64,000 bases of DNA from Candida dubliniensis CD36 (taxonomy: Eukaryota; Ascomycota; Pichiomycetes; Serinales; Debaryomycetaceae): the NCBI RefSeq assembly GCF_000026945.1, contig NC_012866.1, forward strand, positions 744,001 through 808,000, written 5' to 3'. The notes beneath the pieces are model-generated. The model made no database searches. It worked only from the letters and a program-made list of their open reading frames with translations, and was not told where the DNA came from. Positions within the stretch are counted from its first letter, which is position 1. Each line of letters begins with the position of its first letter. Of the stretch, positions 56,081 to 64,000 are shown in pieces. A program made the position numbers and the translations under genes.

Positions 56081-56122
<42 letters not shown>
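56046..56122 (+). repeat. T-run/A-run pair and (AT)n microsatellite
   Basis: A run of T followed directly by a run of A (56046-56070), then an AT dinucleotide tract of about 19 copies (56084-56122). Lies between the converging stop codons of SNG1 copy B and HSM3. It could fold back and help 3' end formation, but this is inference. Confidence 0.85.
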
Positions 56123-56123
<1 letters not shown>

Positions 56124-56161
56124 CCCTAATACTGGTCATACTATATTCTATTTTACTTATT

Positions 56162-57583
56162 CTAAGCAGTTTCATCAATAACATCAACTCTTGGGGCGGC
56201 GTTGCGGAAAACTCTACCAAATGCCATCAATTCGTAATTTCTTGTCAATTCTTGATGCCAAAATTCAAATCCTGGTACCGAATCATCATTTAACAAGTTT
56301 TGTAAAATCTCCAATTTTAGATTCCATAATTCATTATTTCGAAGATCCTCAGTTTCTAATAAATTCGTAGCCATAATAGTAGGCAAGTTATTAAACAAAT
56401 GTTCCTTACTATGATTATGGGTCGACATTTCCAACAATAATTTAAACAATTTATCCATTGGTAATTGTGACAATTTCTCATTGTTTAAATGTAATTTCAA
56501 TTGGTAAAAAATTGTGGTGGATCCCATGAAATTTAACAAAATGGGGAAATATAAATTATTGGTGAATAAATTCAAATGAGCCAAAACATCAGGATAAATT
56601 GCGTTATTCAATTCATAAATGACTTGAGGATTAGCTTTACTGAGTAATCGAGTATCTGAATTCTCAGTTTTTTCAAATACTTCAAGTAGATTATGAGTTT
56701 TAAAAATTTGACTCTTAAAAAGGACATCGGTATACGATTGAGTAAATGTCATTTGTGCCACAAGTTCAACTACTTCATTCTTAACCAAGAAGTCAAATTT
56801 ATCATATAAAGATAATATATCACTCAACGGAAGACTCAAATCAACTGGTGCTTCCAATTTAACCAATTTCACATAAAATTGAATCAATAAGATTAAAAAT
56901 AATGGATCATCCAGATATTTTAAAAATTCTTGTTTGGTGAAACTGTACAACTGAGGTGAAAAGTCAGGCAAATACCGTAATAACAAACTCACCAAATCCA
57001 AATAACGTGACAATAATACAGTATTATCCAGTTCACGGATTTCCTTCAAGATAGGAATACACAGCTCAAGTAATTTGATTTCTTCAACGCCATTTACCAC
57101 AGTAATTAAACGTTCAATTTTATTTAATACTGAAATCGGGGTTTCCTTTTTAAAGTATATCTCACGTAATAGTCTATAAATCATGTTGTTGTCACGCAAA
57201 AAGTGCAATGTTTCGGGTTCCGGGAGATTCAATAAAATGACTTCAAGACATAATACACTGACGTTTTCTATTTTGTCCTCAAATAAAAAGTGTAATATAA
57301 AGTCATTGGGATAATACATCAAAATTTGTTCAAAACTTAAATGACTTAAAATTTCTGGTAATAATCGAATTAACACATTATCAGGATCAATTCTATAAGC
57401 TTCTGAATCCATCAATATTCGATTGATGGCAGGAATAATTTGTTCAAAATACGAATGTTGGGTAACAGTTGATTGATCAATGGTTAAAGCATACCTGTCA
57501 ATCAATTTTGACCCAACTGGTTGCTTTCTTTCGTAACTTGTTTCTAGATTAGTTAAAACCTTGTACGATAATTCGTCCAACAT
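56162..57583 (-). CDS. HSM3: Hsm3-like proteasome assembly chaperone
   Basis: A 473-residue all-helical protein with HEAT-like repeats (MLDELSYKVLTNLE at the start; blocks such as LSHLSFEQILMYYPNDFILH, EIRELDNTVLLSRYLDLVSLLL, LILLIQFYVKLVKL). Length and layout match Hsm3 (S5b), which helps build the Rpt base of the 19S proteasome in S. cerevisiae. Primary sequence similarity in this family is low, so the call rests on layout and remembered gene order. The ATG at 57583 is used; the frame upstream has no ATG. Confidence 0.7.
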   Translation of the reverse strand: MLDELSYKVLTNLETSYERKQPVGSKLIDRYALTIDQSTVTQHSYFEQIIPAINRILMDSEAYRIDPDNVLIRLLPEILSHLSFEQILMYYPNDFILHFLFEDKIENVSVLCLEVILLNLPEPETLHFLRDNNMIYRLLREIYFKKETPISVLNKIERLITVVNGVEEIKLLELCIPILKEIRELDNTVLLSRYLDLVSLLLRYLPDFSPQLYSFTKQEFLKYLDDPLFLILLIQFYVKLVKLEAPVDLSLPLSDILSLYDKFDFLVKNEVVELVAQMTFTQSYTDVLFKSQIFKTHNLLEVFEKTENSDTRLLSKANPQVIYELNNAIYPDVLAHLNLFTNNLYFPILLNFMGSTTIFYQLKLHLNNEKLSQLPMDKLFKLLLEMSTHNHSKEHLFNNLPTIMATNLLETEDLRNNELWNLKLEILQNLLNDDSVPGFEFWHQELTRNYELMAFGRVFRNAAPRVDVIDETA

Positions 57584-60132
57584 GATAACACAAATAACAA
57601 AATTACTTGTAGTATAAATCGAAACTGACAAGAAATGGATGAATAAGGTGGAGTTGGAGTTGGAAATTTCAGAAGGTTTTCGCCCCTAAGAACATTTCAT
57701 CCCTTAAAAACAATGTTCCGCACTCGCCGTAACTTGAAACAAATCTCGCCAATTCTTAGAAAACTCACAACAACACTATAGTTTCCGAAGTAGGGTATAA
57801 AGAACTCAATATGATAAAACGTTATGTTAAGCAATTGTTACCATAGATATAATTACATGCACGTATTGTTTTCTGAAAGTTTCTTAAATGCAAATAACCG
57901 AATCAATCGATGTAAAGATCAACGAGTCAGGCATTTATCAGTGATATATAATCTCTAAAACAACTTGTTTTCTTTGTCAGGGCGCATCTGTTGAAATCAC
58001 TCTTGGAGTCTGAGCATACTACCAGGGATAAACCATTTGTAATATACATGCTCCTAAATTGAAGCCGAGTTGGAAAAATTACCGCGTTGGGGTTTTGTCC
58101 ATCTTTGCTATGAACTCCAAAACAAGTCTTCATTAGATTCACACAATTACTCTTTAACCCTACTCATTGATTTATCTAGTTGTAAGCAGGGTAAATTCTT
58201 GAACCATAATTATAGACGCCAAAACTAGTAAATACAGAAAAAAACTACCACAAATATGATGGCGGCTAGTAATTCTTTGTATAATTTGACGCTGACCACA
58301 ATTATAGTTCTGTGATATATATGGGGTTATATTTTCTCTTCACTATATAAATAACTTAAAATCCTCTTTTGCATCCAAAATTTTTTTCTTTCTTTTATCA
58401 CTTTTTTCTTTTTCTTTTATCTGTCAATCAATATATCTTTACTAATTATCCAAACCAGTCCTGTATTTATGTTCCTTAGGTGTTAGCTGGTATAATAAGC
58501 TCATAAGTCCAAGTCAAGCTGTTAAAAGAATGACGCGCTTTGACTGGTATTCAATAAATTCCTTGATGGTCAAACTGCTAATAAATACCCTGATTCATTA
58601 ACATAATAACAGAATTCCATAACTTATTACACATCCCGCTTTTCTATTGTTTGTTTTAAATCAATTTAAATCAGATTTTTATTGTCCCTTTCCATGTTTG
58701 CCGTTTAGGTTAGTGAAATCATCTTGCCGCCAAAAGAATAACGTACTCAAATATGAGGCCAACAATTGGGTCTATAACTTTACAATACCTTATTGGTGAT
58801 ACGTTCCCACTCTGACTTGGTCACATTTGGTTAAGAATATGGGGAGCACATCACAACCTTTGTTGGAGCAAAAAAACATATTTGTATATAAGCTTTTGTT
58901 GCATGTATATGGTACATATGATTTATAGGATATGATACTTTGGGGATAGGAGATACGATGATTATGAGGGTGCTATTAGGAGAGAAATAGGTCCGAGGAA
59001 GATGTAGTTGGTGTCCACGGATTCGAAACTCTTGTGGTAGTGCAGCGCATCTCTTCTGAGCAGGGCGTTAGGCGCAAGTGGACGTACGAGAGCCACCGCT
59101 GGGGCAGTTGATTCTGTCTTAGGGTACGGTTGTGCCGGTTGCTGAAACTTGTACCATCTCTAGCGCTACCACTGGATCTTGGCCTGGCCAGCAGACCACT
59201 GCTGCCAGTGAAATTAACGTGCCAGCAGCGAAAGCCCAAGGTCAAAGTTAAACCGGTTAGCCGCAAACCAAATACGGGCCGGGTAAATTACCAAGATTTA
59301 CCGTTTCAATTTATCTCATAAACCACAGGGTTTACAAGAAAACAACATAGCCAATACCAAGTAATTAAAAAAGATGTTTAAACTTGGTTCAAGAATGAAA
59401 TTAACTTAATAAGTATCCAAATGCTCTAACCTAATAGCCACACCATTGACTCATTTTCTAATGATGACTTAGTACTTAATTCTTTGTCTAGTTAGTAGCA
59501 CGTGTATTTCTCTAATCAACCGTATTTATTCTTCTAAAATTGGTTTTTTGAAAGGAATCCGAATCACAGTTTATAGAGGGCATAACAGAAAAAGGAGAGA
59601 AATTAAATATTGCAAGTGATGATGGTTGTGATTATGTTCTATCTGTTTACACTTTGAACTGCTATCATGTGTGTCCTGTATTGTTCAAAATCTAGTACAA
59701 ATATTTGGTTCTGAACACCTTAACACTGTAAATGTACCAGTATTTATTAGAGAAGTATAAGGATTCTTGTACATACGGTATTTTCAACATTGGAGTTATT
59801 TATTCAGTTTGGATTATTGAATTAGTCTTATAATAAATACTTTGATTAACCAATAATTACCTTTGTAACATACGTAACAATCAATTCTTTACCGTCAATG
59901 ACGAACTATAGATAGGCGTGGATAATTAAACTGATTAATGAAAAAGGTACAGATAACTAAGGCGATTGTAAACAAAAACACTTTATTTCTTTTACTTAAA
60001 TTTGAAGTGTGGATATAGAAAGATCGTAGACTATTCCAACCAGAAATCAACTGTAAACAAAGTAAAACTAATATTATAAAAAAATAAAACAATTCTCATT
60101 TGCTATTAACAAACAAACAAGGACTACTTGTT
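57584..60132. other. 2.5-kb gene-free region containing a GC-rich island
   Basis: Mostly AT-rich DNA. At about 58970-59300 lies a GC-rich island (described separately). A frame of about 68 codons at 57927-58133 (minus) has ordinary composition but no recognisable domain. A CACGTG element lies near 59497-59502 and a short GC-rich stretch at 57975-58030. No tRNA is recognised. Confidence 0.6.
58970..59300. other. GC-rich, hairpin-forming island; candidate structured RNA gene
   Basis: About 300 bp that is visibly richer in G and C (about half or more by eye) than its AT-rich surroundings. A strong inverted repeat, CTGGCCAGCAG at 59184-59194 and CTGCTGCCAG at 59199-59208, gives a 10-bp stem with one bulge and a 4-base loop. 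A second pair is GGTAC (59123) and GTACC (59151). B-box-like sequences of RNA polymerase III genes (GATTCGAAAC on plus, GTTTCGAATCC on minus) occur near 59020. I cannot match it to SRP, RNase P, MRP, telomerase or snoRNA by eye. A coding relic is the alternative: the minus strand has 96 open codons here. Confidence 0.35.
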
Positions 60133-62517
60133 TTAATCAGAATTGTATTTAGACCCTTCTTCATATTTAGTGCAATCAATCGGCTTATTTTCGTGATCCA
60201 TTACATTCACCAATACGGCCACACGGGTTCCTTCTTTAATAGCTACTGTTTCTCTTTTCTTCTCACCATTAGGAATGTACTCACTGTAATCAGTTCCAAC
60301 GCAATTACCTTCTATTATCATTCCAGGAAACACTCTATTGTTTTTTTCATTAACAAAAACCCCTTCTTTGATCTCTCTTGGGTGGTTTCTGACACATTGT
60401 TTCTTATTTTTAGATTTTTCGGAAGACTTGGTGCCATCGTAAAATCTTTTGAGTTGACAACCATCTAATTGATTATCATAAAAGGGAACACATGTAACAC
60501 TAATGTTTTTAGCGTCTGTGACAATTTGATTCATTGAAGAAGGTGGAAATTCGTCTTTTTCCCAGCGCATGCCCACTGTGTTGTACTTTTCAGCCATTTT
60601 ATCATTGTCAGTATTCCCACAACTATATTTTGCAATTACTTTGTTTCTTTTCAAATACGTTCCTTTGGACATTGTAAGAATGTTTAGCCTAATCTCAGTC
60701 TTCTCAGAACCTTCGATACTAGTTGTTCCATTGAAATACTTTGTGCTCTGGAAATTATTGGCAATAAATTTAAGTGCGTTACATGCAACACCAGGAGAAC
60801 GTCCCTGTTGGTTCACAATATAAACTGGAAGTCTTTCCCCATTAGTATCTTTATAATATATGTCAGGTGTATATTCGTGAAAGTCATCCTTTTTGATATC
60901 GTTGAAGGTTCCAAATTCTGTTTTACCATAAACCTTATTGTTCTTTGTGTTCACCCAAACTGTGTGTGCACTCAATGTTTTCATACATGTTTCATAATCA
61001 CTATCACTATCTTTGGTACCACACATTTGACTGATTTTTCTTCCGTCCTTAACAGTGTCATCCCTTTTAGTATTTTGTAAGTACTCATCATTCTCATCGT
61101 CATCTTGTTTACTGATACTTCCGTCACTGGCTAAATTTGGATATGCTTCGTCAGTCTCCAAAAAATAATCAGTACATGTTGATGATGACGAGGAGGAAGA
61201 TGATGTTGTTGATGACAGGTGTTTAGTTGTAGCAGAGCTTTGGGTGTGTGTCTTTGGATTTGACTTGGAAACTTCTTCCACTAAATCATCAAAGCTTGTA
61301 CTTGCCAACGAAGCCGCATTATTTGACACCAAGCCAAATACACTCCAAATGCTAGCACCTGCTAATGCACTGATTCCCAATATCTTTCCGGAATCCAATA
61401 AATCTTGAGTATCATTGTCAATTTTGTCAATGTTAATATCTGTTCTGGCTCCACCCCATCCCCATACAATCCGCTTATCGTTATTTGGTGGTTCACCATA
61501 TAAATCTGAATAAGCTTTGTAAAGATTCAAAAAATATGATACATGATTTTCCAACGCAGTTGTATCTTCTAATAGATTGTCCATCCATTCTCTTTCATCG
61601 TCTTTGATACACGTGTAATCATAAATCGAGTCTTGGTTTTCTTTAAGATAGTTCAATGCATCCAGGTAAACATTACTAAACACATAATGAGGAATTGGCA
61701 TTGCAACAATATACATGTATGCAATTGCCCTAGTGATTGGCTGAATATCCTGTCCATCACTAGGACTAGCACATGCCCAATTTTTATGACTTTTCCTGTG
61801 TTTGTCATACTTTTTGTGGTTATTTGCTTTCCAAAAAGTGGTCCAAGCATCTCTAAAAATATTATCGAACCTAATTAACTCAATCCGAACATGTTCAGAA
61901 TCCCTATCAAAAGCGGCATGGTAAATGCTCATGTAAGTTGACAATCCACCAACAAATTTATTATCTGATAATAACTTCTTGATATCATCGCCTAAAGTCG
62001 ATTTAAATTCATTCTGAACTTTTTTGGCTTCAGACTTTGAGTTTTCTGAATTCACATCTCCTGCTAGCTCAGGTTCCCCTTCTCTCTTTACCGTGTTGTT
62101 CCAACTTGTGTTGTTCCAACCTATGATAGAACCATTACCACAAACCTGTTTGGTGAAATCATAAAATGGGTATTCGTTATCCATGGAGCAGTTGACAAAA
62201 TAGTTAACATAAAAATTGTCATCAGCATTCTCAAAGGAAACATTGTAAAGAACGTCACCTTCATCGTGTATATAAGTTGGAACAGACGAGTATGTGGGCC
62301 AATATCCAGTAGACAGAGCAATTGTGGTAGCACTATCCTGAATATCAATCGAAGAAGCAGCCGATTCCGAATCTGGTTCATAACTGTGTTGTTGCTGAGT
62401 AGGTGTAGGACAATAAGTTGTAAACATTGTATGAATACGAGTAGTGTAAACTATTTCCTGAGCAGAAGAGCCAATGATAGCGTAAAAGAATAGCAATAAT
62501 AAATAACTAATCAACAT
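60133..62517 (-). CDS. Large secreted protein with repeated cysteine module, unrecognised
   Basis: A 794-residue protein that I do not recognise. A signal peptide covers about residues 1-19. Sequons (NVS, NCS, NGS, NTS) lie in the first 145 residues. Lys-Arg pairs at 144-145, 348-349, 484-485, 623-624, 690-691 and 754-755 are possible Kex2 sites. A hydrophobic segment lies at about 379-398, a Ser/Thr run at 435-447, and the C-terminal part (486-794) holds nine cysteines. That part contains two copies of a module (about 509-582 and 706-785), each with Cys, then V-W/F-V-N-x-K-N-N, then EY-x-P, then VN, then P-x-x-Cys. No GPI signal is visible at the end, so the product is probably released. The layout (signal, Kex2-type sites, buried hydrophobic helix) is seen in some yeast preprotoxins, but also in ordinary secreted proproteins. 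Confidence 0.85.
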   Translation of the reverse strand: MLISYLLLLFFYAIIGSSAQEIVYTTRIHTMFTTYCPTPTQQQHSYEPDSESAASSIDIQDSATTIALSTGYWPTYSSVPTYIHDEGDVLYNVSFENADDNFYVNYFVNCSMDNEYPFYDFTKQVCGNGSIIGWNNTSWNNTVKREGEPELAGDVNSENSKSEAKKVQNEFKSTLGDDIKKLLSDNKFVGGLSTYMSIYHAAFDRDSEHVRIELIRFDNIFRDAWTTFWKANNHKKYDKHRKSHKNWACASPSDGQDIQPITRAIAYMYIVAMPIPHYVFSNVYLDALNYLKENQDSIYDYTCIKDDEREWMDNLLEDTTALENHVSYFLNLYKAYSDLYGEPPNNDKRIVWGWGGARTDINIDKIDNDTQDLLDSGKILGISALAGASIWSVFGLVSNNAASLASTSFDDLVEEVSKSNPKTHTQSSATTKHLSSTTSSSSSSSSTCTDYFLETDEAYPNLASDGSISKQDDDENDEYLQNTKRDDTVKDGRKISQMCGTKDSDSDYETCMKTLSAHTVWVNTKNNKVYGKTEFGTFNDIKKDDFHEYTPDIYYKDTNGERLPVYIVNQQGRSPGVACNALKFIANNFQSTKYFNGTTSIEGSEKTEIRLNILTMSKGTYLKRNKVIAKYSCGNTDNDKMAEKYNTVGMRWEKDEFPPSSMNQIVTDAKNISVTCVPFYDNQLDGCQLKRFYDGTKSSEKSKNKKQCVRNHPREIKEGVFVNEKNNRVFPGMIIEGNCVGTDYSEYIPNGEKKRETVAIKEGTRVAVLVNVMDHENKPIDCTKYEEGSKYNSD

Positions 62518-62615
62518 GATTGCAAGAATTGAAAATTATTGTTAATGTCGAAACTTAATTGGTAATTTTAATCCAAAAATTAAAAAGCAGAGGGTTTTGG
62601 AGGAAAGACACCCCA

Positions 62616-62623
62616 TTTTTATA
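62616..62623 (-). promoter_or_regulatory. TATA box of the 794-residue secreted protein gene
   Basis: On the gene strand TATAAAAA lies about 99-106 bp before the ATG at 62517. Confidence 0.45.
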
Positions 62624-62818
62624 TTGATCAATTCATGTTTTGAAATTAGTCTTGGAGTAAGTAATGTAGTTGAAGTTTTTGATCATTTGCAGTCATTTCT
62701 GAAATGTAAAGAACAAAACAAAAAGTTCAGGCTTTTTTTTGCATCTAGATTCCAATTTCCAAAACGCGTTTCTTGTTGCATTTTGTATTTCTGAAACATT
62801 TGATTCAAAATATATCCA

Positions 62819-62840
62819 ATTATTATTATTATTATTATTA
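62819..62840 (+). repeat. (ATT)7 microsatellite
   Basis: Seven trinucleotide copies about 300 bp upstream of the secreted protein gene. Confidence 0.85.
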
Positions 62841-64000
62841 ACACTTGTACATTTCTCCATACTATAGTTTTAATTAGTTTGTTATCCCCAAACTCAAGTA
62901 GATTTTAATTAATTGCTTTAACAACCAAACATGTTTGGAAAGTTATTTTTAATAATAGCAGTTGTCACAACAAAGTGAGTTGGTTCTGCTTTGGTTTACT
63001 TAAGAACAACTGAATAAATATAAAGTCAAACCGTACTACATTTTTTGAGCAAATATGTAGGTGACTTCCCCTTGTATCTACAATCTTGCTTGATTTGTCA
63101 AATATAGTACTCGGGTCTAATCACCTCTACAGTATTGTTTACTCCAAAGGTATTTAGAATATCGGGAATTTTTATTTGGTTTCAATGTTTACCAAAGTTT
63201 TTAAGAATTACTGCCTTGTTGATTTTAATTGACAAGGCTAGATTCGCAAGCTATATAAAGAAGTATTCAAATTACAAACGCCAATCATCGTCAAGTTTGT
63301 CAAATACGAGACAACTGGTCTACCGATGTACATATCTCGCGGGAACAGCTAGTATATCAAATAATCAAAAGTATCTTGGTCTCAACACAAAAGAAATCTA
63401 GCCTAAAATCTATCAGTACAACTATTTTTGGGGTTGACAGAATGTGTCAAATGCGTATTCAAGCCTAGAATCATCCACAGGAATGTTTGGCGTCAAGTTT
63501 CTTGAATAGAAGCTCCCAATTTTTTTAAGCACTTCCTCTGTAAGGTACGTGAATTTAAATTAGAATTTATAGATTTATAATCAGGAGTAATAAACTAGAA
63601 GACTAAGTATTACAACCAATTCTCAATCCCTGGAAGAGGCGATCATTGGACAAACCCTTCACTAGTGTAGCCATTTCAAAAATAATTCTACCTCTTTGGT
63701 TTAATTTTCACATGAACTCTTGATAACGTCTATTTCCAAATGAAAAGAGTAACCCTGGATTTCATATCTTATAGAGCATTCATAGTGAGTAAAACTTCTT
63801 CTCAATTTGATCGAGTAAAAGAAAAATCAATGCCGAAATACGTCAATTGATTTTGCGAGGCGGGTATTAAATTGCTCCATAAATCAATAACTGAACTAGT
63901 TCAAAGAAAAAAAACGCTTCTTCGTGGATCCGTCTAAAAAGAGATACGTGACCAAAAAGGATAATTATTCTGTTGTCGAAATTGGTATTGTTTGACTTCT

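Larger units (their letters stand above)
62518..64000. other. Gene-free region to the right edge
   Basis: About 1.5 kb upstream of the 794-residue gene. It contains an (ATT)n run at 62819-62840 and a 15-codon open frame at 62931-62978 that starts like a signal peptide. No complete gene, tRNA or repeat element is recognised. Confidence 0.6.

Noticed and set aside
57927..58133. A minus-strand frame of about 68 codons near 58 kb
   Set aside because: Composition is ordinary, but no domain, signal or family resemblance could be seen.
62931..62978. A 15-codon frame starting like a signal peptide, followed by GTGAGT
   Set aside because: It could be a first exon, but no branch point or following open frame was found; chance is the simpler explanation.
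1..64000. tRNA genes
   Set aside because: B-box-like words were looked for on both strands; none has a matching A box and cloverleaf.

Overview
The window is nuclear DNA of a budding yeast of the CUG-Ser clade, almost certainly Candida albicans or a very close relative such as C. dubliniensis. It is AT-rich, its genes lack obvious introns, and promoters are long and full of poly-A/T. The gene set (an IFF/HYR-type GPI cell-wall protein, a LIP-family secreted lipase, CPY1, SHM1, MTR4, PUP3, HSM3) and its order fit a C. albicans chromosome as I remember it. CTG should be read as serine: in the carboxypeptidase Y gene a CTG (39469-39471) falls where, from memory, the S. cerevisiae protein has Ser. 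Identifications are by eye, without database searches.

Layout. 1-12 kb: the 3' part of a GID7-like WD40 gene, PDI1, a Pmp24-type peroxisomal membrane protein, SRO9 (La-motif RNA-binding protein) and a WD40 protein of unknown role. 12.6-19 kb: a 2113-codon adhesin-like gene (RBR3/IFF family) with 17 nearly identical 46- or 49-residue repeats. 19-29 kb: two gene-poor stretches (5.7 and 2.9 kb) around a secreted lipase gene (LIP8-like). 29-49 kb: a dense housekeeping block: FMP46, MED16, SHM1, a Hal/Npr1-type kinase, an aldo-keto reductase, CPY1, MTC1, CMC2, PUP3, MTR4 and an unrecognised four-TM protein. 51-58 kb: two divergent SNG1-family membrane protein paralogues, then HSM3. 58-64 kb: mostly non-coding, with a GC-rich, hairpin-forming island near 59.1 kb (possible structured RNA) and one large unrecognised secreted protein gene of 794 codons.

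Themes. The secretory pathway is well represented: PDI1 folds disulfides, and the adhesin, the lipase, CPY1 and the 794-residue protein all enter the ER. PUP3 and HSM3 both serve the proteasome, and GID7 serves a ubiquitin ligase. The most interesting unknown is the 794-residue protein. It has a signal peptide, several Lys-Arg sites, an internal hydrophobic segment, and a C-terminal half built from two copies of one cysteine-bounded module.
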